DNA of 64,000 bases from Nematopogon swammerdamellus (Eukaryota; Arthropoda; Insecta; Lepidoptera; Adelidae): positions 992,001 through 1,056,000 of the forward strand of contig OX336341.1 of the NCBI GenBank assembly GCA_946902875.1. The letters run 5' to 3'. A program made the translations under genes and the position numbers. The notes under the pieces are model-generated. The model was given only the letters and a program-made list of their open reading frames with translations, searched no databases and had not been told where the DNA came from. Below, one piece after another: positions 44,774-56,398 of this stretch. How positions within the stretch are numbered: the stretch's first letter is position 1; each line of letters begins with the position of its first letter.

Positions 44774-46227
44774 GACAGACCACTCTCACTGCGACAACTT
44801 AACTTCAATGTTGCTTGAAGATATCAAAGCTTTTTCAGAAACCGTCGCGTAGACTAATAATAAACTAGTGGACACAGAGAAAAAGGATGAAGGAGAAGCG
44901 AAGATTCAGAGGAAAGAGAAGTCGGAAGTGAAGGTCGGCTTGGAAATATCTAACACCACTGAAAGCGAAGTCGTTGCGCTTACAGTTCACAAAACATTTG
45001 TAAAACTTTTCACCGCAGTCCGATTTTTAACTTCACATTTTCGTCTGCGGTTGACGGTCCGATGTGCGGAGGTCACTGAAGAGTTTCACTGGTATTTTTA
45101 TCCGCGTTTTACCCTTTCGAACGTGAAAGTGATTCGAACGTGGAACACGTTAGCGCGCTGCGACCAATGACGAGTGAGTGTTCGCCGGCTGGCGGATCGC
45201 TCGACGCGCGCACCTCCATACCCGCGTGAGAGTCGAGTCGGGTGTACAGCAGTTTTTACCACGTTTTTATTACTTTTATTTAAATATAATTACGCCTCAG
45301 TTACATTTTAATGTCTTTTGTCTATGTGCAATGATAACGAGACAATACGTACATATTTAGATTTCCCGTAACTTTTGCTTTTATTCGTAGCAAAATCATG
45401 TTCATGCTTGCGACTACGTAAATTATTTATTTTGGTATCCGAAAGTTTCGTTTATTACGTAATTTCATTGTTCTTTTCGATCACTAAAATTTTAAATTAG
45501 TCCCCATCGAGGTTTATTACGCGTATATCCAACGAGTTGTACCCCAAGGAACACATTTTCTCTCATTTAAAAAGTCATGCCTTGGTATAGATAGATATTG
45601 CAATTGTAATATTTTTGTGTGTTCAAGACAAAATACGTGCACTTTCTTCAAACGTTTTTGAAACTCGAGTGATTTCTGAAGGCATGCTTAGTATAATATA
45701 TAATTTACTAAGTAAAAGAAAACTGTCATAATTTCCTCGCCGCCAGCGACTGCTCGCGTAAATGCCGAGCTAAGCGAATGCTTGTTTTCTCGCTGAGCGC
45801 AGCGGACCGTGGCGTACTGTTTAATAAAATTATATGCATATTGCTCTCCGATGCGAGATGGATCTGTGTCTGCAGATTTCGCCACCGGCCGCTGCACGCA
45901 TGCGCAGAGATCTATACTTATAGACCTGACAATCATTCCTCAGTGTTTCTCTGCCTTTAAGAAGAGTAGAAAACTCTGTTCGTTTCGTTAACTAATTTAT
46001 TTTATGTATTTATTTATTTTGGAACAAACAACATAAATATGTCACAACATGTTAAAATACAAAAATAACTATAATTTACCGACATAGTTCCTAAACGTTA
46101 ACTAAACGTTAATTAAAGCTTCTAAAGTGCTTGGTTTTAAAGTCCCCACATTTAACCTCTAACTAACCCAAAGTTTAATCCTTACGTGCTGCTGTTCCGG
46201 TTTCTGGGAATCTGGGGACATGAACGG
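44774..46227 (-). promoter_or_regulatory. Upstream region of the membrane-protein gene
   Basis: On the minus strand this is 5' to the signal-peptide exon. GC-richer patches at 45,080-45,250 could hold a promoter. No TATA box or initiator stands out. The rest is AT-rich. Confidence 0.25.
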
Positions 46228-46448
46228 TGTAAAACTGAAGACCCTTGTTCCTTGTCTCTTACTAGGCGGTAGGCTTAAATTTGTAGCCGACTGGTTTTGT
46301 ACCACCATACTGGACGCAAGATGGCCACATAGCAGCTTCGGCTTTGTACTCCTCTAATCCATATATCTATCCATAGTCAGTAATCCATAGGGAAGTCGTT
46401 CTCGGACGTGATATCAGACTCAGCCACCTATAACGTATTAAATTAAAA
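46228..46448 (+). repeat. SINE B, diverged
   Basis: Retains ACTGGACGCAAGATGGCCAC and the GACTCAGCCACC end before an A-run. Confidence 0.7.
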
Positions 46449-46449
46449 A

Positions 46450-47560
46450 AATACTAGATGTCGTGCCAGCTCTGGCACCCTCTTAGGTTTCACCGTGTGC
46501 CATATTGGAAAAGGAAGATGTGAAACGGAATCCGCGCCACGCACGCTAACCGCACAACTCGGAATGTGTCGCTTGCCAACCAGCACGCATGCGCGAATAT
46601 GGACACGTCGTCTCGAGATGGTACTCTTCCGCATCAGTATGGGGAAGATATGCTCCATGATCTTGGTGCGGTTGTGAAGGCGTTTGACTCTGTGGTAGAG
46701 TTGGTTAAGCATACAGTGCTAATGAGCAACGCCATCGATATTATAATTTAGAATTACATGTGCTTGTGCGCGAGTCGTGCGGTGGATTTAATAGAGTTTT
46801 CTAACGATAGATCGAAAGTACTACTGAGTATGCCTCATAGGAAACGAGGTTCGCAATCCGAAATCGCACACCGATTTCTTTGGGAAAAACTTCACGAAGA
46901 AAACTGTTTATATGCCATACGAAAGGGGTTCCCGTGCGTTCCATTCCAATTCCTTAGGAGCCATCGTTTTTTTTTTTGTAATCGTCCTTGTGTAGTAATC
47001 GTACGGCAAAAATAATGGAATGGTCTTCGAGAGAATGTGCTCTCTCCTTCTCATGTTTTGTTAACCAGAGTTCAAAAGGCGTGTCAATAAAATCTACGAC
47101 AACCTTTTTGCCCTCCTTGTCGCTGGCATGACACTTCGCCGACCGTGCCATCGCTAGGATTGGTGTTATTCACTGTGTCTGATTGTACGACGGACTCTTG
47201 GGTACAGCCTCCGTGTCAGTTATTTATATAAAAATACTGCCAAATAATCCTATAGATAAAGGTTGGGAGATGGCTGTATCCCATATGGAAAGAGAACCGC
47301 GTGTCAAACAGTTTGACGACCAAAAAGCCGACGCTGCTGACCATTTTCTTAAAACACTTGTCTCAAAATGCTCAAAGCCACATTACCGAAAGTCGTAATC
47401 GTATGTGATGAAATTGGCAAATTGGCGTCATCTTCGATTTCTTTAACGGCATTTAGGTGTGATGGATTGTCCACACGCTTAGTATTGTCGAATTCATCAA
47501 CCAATTTACATAATCTGTCGATTTCCAATTCTTCTTTCGCTTCGACCTTCTTCAATTATG
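46450..47560. pseudogene. Region of overlapping protein-like open frames, unresolved
   Basis: Both strands carry consecutive short open frames of non-simple composition. On minus: 47,555-47,349 (EELEIDRLCKLVDEFDNTKR...), 47,151-46,954 (KKVVVDFIDTPFELWLTKHE...) and 46,712-46,443. On plus: 46,566-46,751, 46,758-47,015 and 47,183-47,398 (WEMAVSHMEREPRVKQFDDQ...). None extends far and no splice pattern joins them cleanly. It may be a decayed gene copy or mobile-element coding region. The family is not recognised. Confidence 0.25.
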
Positions 47561-47762
47561 TGTAGTAATCCAAAAATGTTCAAAGATCTTTTGATAAACA
47601 ATTTCTATTGTTGTCTCCTCTCGGTCGTTGCTCTCAAGATTCGGCGCGGGGCGGGAGTTCAACAATGGTTGCTACGTTGTTGGTTTGTTGCTTGTTGACC
47701 GTTTTGTTCTATCAGATATCGGAATGTTTCGGAATGAATAATTTGTCTGTAGGAAAGTTGTG

Positions 47763-47905
47763 TTAGGTTAGGTTTTTTTTTTATGTAATCCGGTATGGGT
47801 GGCTGAGTCAGCGGGGCCAAAGCACATGCTCTGACTATCCAGTATCACCTCCGAGAAGGTAGGTGCCATACCGGAGACTTCCCTGGTTAGGTTAGGTTAG
47901 GTTTC
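47763..47905. repeat. Interstitial TTAGG repeats split by SINE B
   Basis: GTTAGGTTAGGT on the left and GGTTAGGTTAGGTTAGGT on the right of a truncated reverse SINE B (about 47,776-47,885). TTAGG is the usual insect telomere unit. Confidence 0.6.
47776..47885 (-). repeat. SINE B, truncated
   Basis: T-run, ATCCGGTATGGGTGGCTGAG to CATACCGGAGACTTCCCTGG. Confidence 0.78.
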
Positions 47906-48026
47906 TTTCCTAATTCTAAAATGTGGTGTCAGTATATTTATGCTACCTTTAGAAATGGCTGTTCAACTTAGATCTTCCCTAAAATTGTTATATGAGTATT
48001 GTTTCGTTTGAATTTGTTTGTTGGTT

Positions 48027-48237
48027 TTTTTTTTTTTGCAACCGGAATGTGTGTCTCATTCAGAAGGGCCAAAGCACATGCTCCGATCAGCGAATATCAC
48101 CTCCGAGAAGGTGCACTGCCGGAGATTTCCTTTCCCGTTAAACTGGACTAGAGGAGAACACAGCCTAGGCAGCTATGCGACCATCTTTCGTCCAGTACAG
48201 TGGTATGAACCCAGTTGACTACAATTTAAGCCTACCA
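48027..48237 (-). repeat. SINE B, diverged
   Basis: T-run and the complete body to GACTACAATTTAAGCCTACC. Confidence 0.72.
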
Positions 48238-49027
48238 GGGGGCAATTGGGGCATGGGGTTATAATACACTCAGCATGACTCTTTCTGAACTTTGTTTTTT
48301 TTTCCTATTTGTCTTTCAATCTTTATATTTATACCATAGGTGTTTTGGATCAAGCTAAGCAACATTAGCTAATTGTTAAGTAAACACAATTTTAATGTAA
48401 CCGTCCTATGTCACCGTTGCACACGCGATGTACACCGTCTTCCTGTCGGAACTAATTCCAATGCCAATTCCTCCCATTGATCCCTTAGTAATATTGAAAA
48501 TGTATGTCTGGTTCTTCCATTATGTGGCTCTGTCTCAGTAGATATACTCGTAGATTATTGTTGAAAGCATTATTATTGAGATGCCAAAACACAACACAGA
48601 TCTACTTACATCGGTAACGAGCGATGGCTATGCATTGTATTATCGAGTATTGCATGACTGCCGAACTGGTTCCGTTGTTGTCAGCTTACTTCTACGATGA
48701 CCAATTTTCAATTCGTCGTTCGACGTCGTCGGTGGGGCTTTTCACTTTTTGCGATTATTAGCCGTGTGCTCGCAGGCCGGATTGCATAGACGCCCAGGCG
48801 CTCGCTGCTGGTAGTAACAACTGCTGAGTATGTTTTATCTTTGGTAGCGAATGACTTAATAATTTTAATGCTATGATTTTTTCTGAAAAATTTACAAAGT
48901 TTATAATACCATAGAATAGTGGAATTCGTGCTTTAAAACTTTTATACATAGTTGAAATGATACTTTAATCAAACAACGAACTTTGGAACGACTATGAATG
49001 TCAGCCTTAGAGACTAGCTTTTATAGC
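48238..49027. other. Unassigned DNA
   Basis: Nothing recognised. Confidence 0.35.
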
Positions 49028-49466
49028 TTAGTTCATTCCGCCGTTCCACATCCGCATTACGCGCACGGGGCAGGGTTTTCATCCCTACACGCTGGACTTA
49101 CCGCGAATGCTTACCAATCTGTTCTGCAGATCTTTCCTCTACAGAACCGGTAAACACTGGAATATTCTCCTGCCCGTATATTTCTCCCCAAGTAGTTGCG
49201 TGTCTTTCAAGAGCGGCAAGATTAAGCACCTGTCAGGCCGGCATGGCATTCACAACCCCCGCACAAGACCGAATGTTCATGGGCGTCGCTAGACACCTTA
49301 TTGTTGTATTGTATTGTTTTGTTTATTCATCATTAATATGGCAGTAAGACTGCGCTTGAACTTGTCACAATTTGTTCTATCCGGTTCGATTACACCCACG
49401 GAGAAGAACCGACATGAAACTTCGCATGGGTGGCTCGGCGCCATATGTCGCTCTTTCAATAAAAAA
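49028..49466 (+). repeat. LINE L1 3' end, split by an L4 tail
   Basis: L1 sequence to GCTAGACACCTTAT resumes at GGGTGGCTCGGCGCCATATG after 127 bases of inserted L4. Confidence 0.75.
49301..49427 (-). repeat. L4 tail nested in LINE L1
   Basis: Reverse L4 end with TTGTATTGTATTG (the CAATA array) at its 3' side. Confidence 0.7.
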
Positions 49467-49575
49467 ACCGCGAATTTGTCGGACGGGCATGGCATTTGCA
49501 ACCCCCGCATGCGGCCGAATGCCCATGGGTGTCGTTGACACCTTATGGGGGGTTCGGCGCCACCTCATTTGGTGG
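49467..49575 (+). repeat. LINE L1 terminal fragment
   Basis: A second copy of the last 100 bases of L1, directly after the first. Confidence 0.65.
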
Positions 49576-49666
49576 TGAAAAGCATAGAAGGGGATATATT
49601 AAAATGGTGGTGAACTCTACAAATGTAGAGTTTGCATTTACAAGTGCCATCTCCTTCGGCACCCCG

Positions 49667-49980
49667 CCAGGCCTCACGCACTCTATGTACTTGCGCGCGC
49701 TAACTACCTACCGCCCGACGGGCCGCCGGCGGTCTATTTCAGTGGAAATTCGTCAGCCGCGCGAATTATACATAGACGCTCGCCCACGCAACTGCGCGCA
49801 GCTGCGTGGCACTTTATATTTATACCACTTTAACTTTACATATTACACTCGATCGTTAAGGTACATTTTCGCACGCAGCGATTGGCGACGTGAAGCAGTA
49901 GGCTATTAAAGCCCGAAGGTAGGAACATTTTCTATGGAGTGATTTATCTGTTACGAAGCAACTATTAAGTAATCTGTGAC
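49667..49980 (+). repeat. Dispersed repeat H, copy 2
   Basis: Near-identical to 7,681-7,970 apart from a 25-base difference around 49,805-49,840. Confidence 0.8.
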
Positions 49981-50282
49981 CCCGCTGAGCGAGCGAGCGA
50001 GCGACTGATGCCTACCGCATAACACCCAGCAGCCTCCTCTCGGCGAGATGAGCCGAGACCACTTTCGCCGCGCGCTTGTCGTTAAATCACATATTATTTG
50101 TATGTAAATTGTGTGCGCGTGCTATCGCGGCGTATAGAGGCGCAGCGACATGAGAAGGCGGGGGTCATTGTGCGTTTCTTTCTTGGTACCACGCGGCTGG
50201 GTACTGCGGTAGCGCGGGTACTAAGGCGGTCGGTCGGTACCTCTGTGGAGGGTACTACTGGTTGTCTTGTCGTGCCCGGTGT

Positions 50283-50562
50283 TTTTAGGTTTCCGTATCC
50301 CGTACGGAAGCCTATTACTAAGCCTACGCCGCGCCGTCTGCCTGTCTGTATGTCCTACTGCTGTATCTTTGGAACCGTAATAGGTAGCCGGTTGAAATTT
50401 TCACAGAATATGTGTTATTTTGGCGGATATAACAAGAAATAATAAAAAATAGAAAACGTAAAAAATTCCATACAAGAAATGTGTTTTTTTATTATTAATT
50501 TTGTTTTTTTTTTGTGGTGCGGAAACTTCGGTGTACTAGTCCGACTCGCACTTGGCCTGTTT
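50283..50562. repeat. Repeat L8, copy 2
   Basis: Extends beyond the match to 35,022-35,235 to an end reading GTCCGACTCGCACTTGGCC. Confidence 0.65.
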
Positions 50563-51105
50563 TTTTTTATGAAAACTGACACGGTCGGCTACATCACCTA
50601 CAACATCGGTGATGTCAGCCCATAACACCGGGTGAACTAGGTGCCATGTCAGTGCTTCCCTTCGTTTCATGTCGGCTACACTGAACTGGACGGAAAACAC
50701 GAAATATTTACATAGCTGTTTCGACCGAGGTTTCATTCTGTGCGGTGGTATCAACCCGGGAGGGATAAACCCTACCACCCAGTAAGGTAAGAAGGGAAGG
50801 GACCTACCGTTTAACGTGGAATCCGAACCGCGGTGAGCCTCCAACGGTGGAGCGGTCACCCATCCAATTGATATATTATTTATTTATTATTTAAGAATGT
50901 TTATGTACAATGACGATGCCTCAAGATCACGATTTTAATTGTTTGATAATGTGTGCTAATAAATGGATTTGATTTGATTTGAAGTATTGACCGCGCTCAG
51001 GGTTGCTTAACAACAGTCGACCTGCAAGTGGCTCTCAGCGCCACAACAGCGCTGATTCCGCTGTCAGAATTTACAAGAATAGACCTGCTGAACGCACCAC
51101 TGAGC
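50563..51105 (-). repeat. SINE A with two insertions in its head
   Basis: The body is intact. At CATCCAA a 110-bp LINE tail ending in repeated TTTGA is inserted (50,872-50,981). Between CAGTCGAC and GCACCACTGAGCT about 70 bases of unknown sequence are inserted (about 51,023-51,093). Confidence 0.75.
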
Positions 51106-51275
51106 TGAGAGTGACGAATGATGCGCTGCGCTCTCGTGGAAGCGCAGATCAAGCCGGATTGCTATTTGCATTTCGTCTGTCACGTGCATCTTCATAACAA
51201 TGCCATCAACATCTGCCCGTTTGTGTCTAAACAATTTCATATTTTTTATTATTCATTCAGTCAGTTCAGTACGTT

Positions 51276-51598
51276 GTACCGTGTGGGGCCGGTACTTTAA
51301 AAGAAAAGCCCCACTGCATCTCTCCCCGTGTATGTCGTAAAAGGCGACTACGGGATATGACTCCCTTCTTATATTACTAAGTGGTAGGGTTTATCCCGCC
51401 CGGGTTGGTACCACCGCACTGAATGAAAGGTCGGTCGAAACGGCTATGTAAATAGTTTGTGTTTCCCGTCCAGTTCAGTGTAGCCGGCACGACCGAAGGG
51501 AAGCACTGACGTGGCACCAAGTTCATCCGGTGTTATGGGCTGACATCACGGATGTTGTAGGTGATGTAGCCAACCGTGTCAGTTTCCATAAAAAAAAA
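51276..51598 (+). repeat. SINE C, full length
   Basis: Intact head, body and poly(A). Confidence 0.85.
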
Positions 51599-51599
51599 T

Positions 51600-51715
51600 T
51601 AAGAACATGAGAGTGAAAGAGGCGGCAGAGGTGTGTCGGGATTGTGGCACGTGGAGATCCGTTGTCTCTGCCTACCCCACCGGGAAACAGGCGTGACGCT
51701 ATGTATGTGTCAGTC
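51600..51715 (+). repeat. LINE L2 3' fragment
   Basis: AGGTGTGTCGGGATTGTGGC, then CCGGGAAACAGGCGTGACG. Forward copy of the family at 22,887-23,297. Confidence 0.65.
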
Positions 51716-51811
51716 TGTCGGAGCTTTTTTTTTATTGTGGAGAAAATTTTTTCTTCGGTTTGATTGAGAACAATAACGTAAAGTGTAATTTAAAAACTTT
51801 CAGTGGTTATT

Positions 51812-51920
51812 ATGTCAGGCCGGCAAGTCATTCGCATCCCCCGCATACGACCGAATGTCGATGGGCGTCGTTAGATACCTTATGGATGACACAGCGCGAC
51901 ATGTCGAGCTTTCAATAAAA
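51812..51920 (+). repeat. LINE L1 terminal fragment
   Basis: CAGGCCGGCAAGTCATTCGC to poly(A)-like end. Confidence 0.65.
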
Positions 51921-53065
51921 ATAAATTCTAAAAGTCCTATACCCTCAGTTTATTGCCTTTAAATTCATAAATTTAATTAAAAGAAAATAGAAACATTAAA
52001 GTAGGTACCGCGAATTTTATAGTTATGATTTCCCTTCGCCATAATCGGATAAAAAATTACAATTCGTTCCGTAATTACAATTTAATATTTTCGTGTTAAT
52101 GTTACGTTATAAATAGCGCCCATCAGCGCCGTCGCTCGTCAATTAGAAATATTATGAATAATATTTTACCAGTAATTTGTTACAAATATCGAGCACATAC
52201 TGAACTAGAGAAATCGAATCGAGCATGCCGGCAATTACTGCCGAGAGCGAGTGAGCGCGAGTTCACACATCTTCATCGCTGAGAAGACACGCACACAATT
52301 CAAAAATATAGAATTGTTATTGCCATATTGCGTATAATTTACTTAAGGCCACAAACGCCAACGACCTTGAGAATTCGGGAATTTCAAATTCCAAATTAAT
52401 TTAGTTTATGTACGACTTTTTATAAACCTCTAAATAGACTATCGATGAAAACTAAAATAAAAAAATAGGTACTTACGTAAGCAAATATAGGTGCATTTAG
52501 GTACGTATGGTTAATTAAGTCGATAATTTCGTGTAGGCGTTTTTTGTTTTTTATTTTTATCTCCTGTCGTGGTTACAATAATATAATTTCAACAAGCCAA
52601 TTTTCTCAGTGCTGTGTTACCTTTGCATCAGTGGTATTGTAAAATTGTAATAAATAATACACACATTCTCAGATTTTTTTAAATTAATACTTTTTTTAAA
52701 CGGTTTTTTTTATAGTAATTTTACTCATTAAAAAAAAACACAAACCGCATTGTTGGTAAGGAAAGGAACCAAATTTTATGTTGGTATTTTTTTTTATTTT
52801 CTCAATGTGTGCCAAATTTCCAATTGGTCAGTTTTGGACTTTCTTTGCCGCACTTTTTGCATGTTTTTGCGTATGGCCTTAATCAAAAAATTATTTTTTT
52901 TTTTGTTGCATTCGAACTGGGTACCTGAGGTCGAGGTTGAAGCCTCAGCCAATTTCACCCCCGAGGACGAGAGGTGTGAGGAAATCAGCGCAAAGTTAAT
53001 TTAGCCGCTTGTCGCGAAGATCCGTGGATTGTAGAAGTATAGGGAAATATATTCCCCGGAAACCG
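51921..53065. other. AT-rich DNA, nothing recognised
   Basis: Only a retroelement scrap (CTTCGCCATAATCGGATAAA near 52,035). Confidence 0.4.
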
Positions 53066-53300
53066 CCGTAGGTCCCTTCTCTTCTTACCTTACTAGGTGG
53101 TAGGGTTTATCCCGCCCGGGTTGATACCACCGCACTGAATGAAACGTCGGTCCAAACGGCTATGTAAATCGTTCGTGTTTTCCGTCCAGTTCGGTGTAGC
53201 CGGTATGAAATGAAGGGAAGCACTGACATGGCACCTAGTTCAACCGGTGTGATGGGCTGACATCACGGATGTTGTAGGAGTTCGTTTCCATAAAAAAAAC
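53066..53300 (+). repeat. SINE A, 5'-truncated
   Basis: Body and poly(A), with a deletion near the 3' end. Confidence 0.78.
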
Positions 53301-53689
53301 CCTTTTAACACCTCTGCAGTACGACAAAGAACGATCTAGGGCCGACTTCACCATCTTTGGCCAAATTGTGGCTGACGGTTAACTCACTTCAACGGTGTTA
53401 TAGTGCAAGTGCAAATCGACAAATAACTTTTAGGCGAGACTTAGCCGTATATTGTGAAATTGACCATTATAAAATACTCTTATTTCGACTTCAAGGGGGT
53501 GTTCTGCGAGAGTATGGGGGGTTTGGCGATTGCGAACAGGTGGAGGTGGGACGAGGGAAGCGAGTTCCTAACATCTATAAAGTGAGATTGTTATGTAGGG
53601 TATCTGCTCATCTGCGGCATCGGTGCACCCGAAACAAAAATGTCGCTCGCCCGACTGTCTTGCCTGTACTTAATAAGTATGTAGTGTTC

Positions 53690-53855
53690 AGGTTGGCCTC
53701 GGTTGCTCGTTGACGCTATGATGGGCCAACGTCTGATTGTGAAGTTAAGCACGCGTGGCGCGGTCAGAAAATGTGATTAGGCGACGGTGCGACCCTTGAG
53801 GCCGGCCGTGGTTCGGATTCGACTTACCCATACCTTACTATGTGGTAGGGTTTAA
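53690..53855 (+). repeat. SINE A head-side fragment, diverged
   Basis: 5S-like GTGAAGTTAAGCACGCGTGG, CGCGGTCAG and the start of the body. Confidence 0.5.
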
Positions 53856-54721
53856 GCTTAAATGAATACGCCTTCTAAGTTTTTGAATAGTTTTGAGTGC
53901 GAGCGAGCCGCCCGGAGAGATGATACGTGTGATGTAACTCGGAGCAATTTGCGAGGAAGAAAGTCGTGAGTGAGCCGGACGCGAGTTTGTACTAAGTAAT
54001 ACCGCGTCAGGCGTTCAGTTTAATTCACGAAAAAGTGCGTGCAGATCTAATTCAGAACCATTTCTCTTTGGCGTTGAATGCGTATTCGACTTTGAGTTAT
54101 ATGAAGTGAGTATAGGGTGAAATACTCGAGATAGGAGAAACGGATTATTACTGTGGTGATAGCGGCACCTATCCCACAACTGAATAATAAAGATCGATAA
54201 TAAATAACCTACATCGCTTCGCGACGAATAAACAGAAAGTTTCACTAGCACACCAACAGGTGGCGAATAACGAGTAATTAACAATTCCATACGCCACTTA
54301 ACACATTGTTGAAATATCAAATACGCCTCGCATAAATACAGATGGCTTGGCAAGAACAAAAGGGCACTAGCCCATACAACATCAGCTGCAGCTACACGTG
54401 GAGCCAGAGGACACAACACCGCTTCACCTTTTACCTCATAGCTCTACATTACCTTTGATATAAAGTATAGTTAAATTATGGCATACATCTATGTTTACAA
54501 CACTATACATCTATGTTTGTATTATTCTAAGCAAACTATCACTGTACAGACTCTTGATTGAGAAATAAACGTTTTATTTTAATTTAATTTAACGCTTTTT
54601 AGTTAGAAGGTGCAAAGAGTGAAGCTGAAGTAGCGCGATTAGGATAAAATTTAAATATTTAATATTTTGTGTGAATTAGGTAGTATTATAATTTTTTTTT
54701 TCAATCTAAAACTGTGTCTGC
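53856..54721. other. Unassigned DNA
   Basis: A 134-codon minus frame (54,419-54,015) is unsupported by splice sites or family resemblance. Confidence 0.35.
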
Positions 54722-55118
54722 TGCAACACTGTAGGCATGTCGGCTCCCTAAGTGTGTTCTATCGCTTATTCCATGGGGAGTGCTCGGAGGAGCTGTTTAA
54801 TGCGATCCCGCCGTCCCCTTTCCACCTTCGCATCACGCGCACTGGGCAGGGATTGCATCCCTACACGCTGGACTTACCGCGGATGCGTACCAATCGATTC
54901 TGCAGATCTTTCCTCTACAGAACCGGTAAACTCTGGAACGCTCTCCCTGCCCATATATTTCCCCCCAAGTACAGTCTCGGGTCCTTCAAGAGGGGCGTGA
55001 ATGGGCATCTGTCAGGCCGGCATGGCATTCGCAACCCGCGCACACGACCGAATGTCCATGGGCGTCGTTAGACACCTTATGGGTGACTCGGCGCCAAATA
55101 TCGCGCTGGCAATAAAAA
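54722..55118 (+). repeat. LINE L1 3' end, best copy
   Basis: One open frame gives HVGSLSVFYRLFHGECSEEL, then FNAIPPSPFHLRITRTGQGL, RSFLYRTGKLWNALPAHIFP and SFKRGVNGHLSGRHGIRNPR: the C-terminal end of a non-LTR reverse-transcriptase protein, with a short UTR and poly(A). The 5' part is missing. Confidence 0.82.
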
Positions 55119-56284
55119 AAAAATGTGTCCAATATGGTAGTGGTACCAGACACGATATCAGTACAGAAAGCAGTTACTCTGACTTGTAACTGACCGGAAA
55201 TGTGGCCGCGATACTATGAGAGCAGAGGCCAAACGACTAAGAGTGCGAGAGGCTAGAAGATGCCCGCCTTCAACTATGTAGTCGATCATGTCTTATTATT
55301 AGATAACAATGTTAAAATACTGTCAATATATAATAATTAATATTGTCTAACAACACTTACGTTGATGCCTAACATAGTGTTTAATATTTTCATTTGTTTA
55401 TCGCATAGATAGATAGAGAACCAAAACAACTACAAAACACGTATTACATAAATTACAACTAGTACTAAATATGTTTGGTTTTATGTCATTGATTGAATTC
55501 AACCAATGACATAAAAATGAATATGTTATTTGTCTAACAATCATGATTGATTTTTATTTGATCTTATTATCAGATACAGAACTACAGTTTCACAAGTTTT
55601 AGTAATATTAAAATTAAATTAAGGATGAATGCAAATTTATTACTAGGTGAGTGTTTTTAATAAATAAAAATAAATACATTTATTATCTCTAATTAAACAG
55701 GCGATCGCGGCCTTGTTTTTTAAACCATTCCGATTTATTCTTATAAAAAACATTGGTTGCGATAAATTTTTTTTCAAGAACTCCTTTATATCAAATGAAA
55801 CAAAATGTGAAGTCAAAATAAACGACGTCAATACATTAAAACAACAATATCATCATGTATTGTGTGATATGCTCGTCCCAGACGACCAGTTTTCTTTCGT
55901 ATTAGGGTTTCGTTCGTGTAAAACCAGAAACCCTAAAATGTTCTAGAACTCAGCGATACTGTACACCTAATATCAAAGACCTCAATGTTAGAACGAGCTT
56001 TTTTCGGAAGCTCCACTGGCATTTAATGTTGAGCTTAAGTGTTAAGTTCGAAAATAAGGTACTTGCCCAAAAAAAAAATTGTTTTTAATATGTGGCCTCT
56101 AAGACGCTCGACAGACAGATCAGACAGACACCACTATTATATTTACCCGACTACGGCGAGGGCAAAAGGAGGGTAATCATTTTGACAGCGTATATATTGC
56201 ACTGGCTACCGAATTCATGACATTTTTGCTTTTTTTATTAAATAGTAGTCATATGTTTTTTTAATCAGATTTCTTGCTTTGTAG
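55119..56284. other. Unassigned DNA with a palindrome and a LINE-type tail
   Basis: A 36-bp palindrome with one mismatch lies at 55,480-55,515 (TTTATGTCATTG arms around GAATTC). A retroelement tail (ATTTACCCGACTACGGCGAG) lies at 56,085-56,195. Confidence 0.45.
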
Positions 56285-56398
56285 CCTTCCCTGGTATCCG
56301 CGCGAATTCACTGACCTAGCTTCACTAGTTTACGAATATTTGAGGTTATGTCAAGTCGGCGCGCAGAAAGTCTGGGAGTCACCTGGAAGTCAAAGGGG
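56285..56398 (+). CDS. Candidate isolated coding exon, family unknown
   Basis: A pyrimidine-rich tract and acceptor (CTTGCTTTGTAG|CC) and a donor (AGGGG|GTAAGC) bracket 114 bases. One frame is open throughout (37 codons plus split ends). The peptide begins LPWYPREFTDLASLVYEYLR and ends VWESPGSQR. Local base composition is higher in GC than the flanks. I do not recognise the family and found no partner exon. Chance openness is possible for so short a segment. Confidence 0.25.

Noticed and set aside
44868..45170. 100-codon plus-strand frame upstream of the signal-peptide exon
   Set aside because: It begins at a non-ATG codon and lies in the promoter-side flank. No family resemblance.
54015..54419. 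134-codon minus-strand frame with hydrophobic stretch
   Set aside because: No start context, splice sites or family resemblance. Length is within chance for this window.
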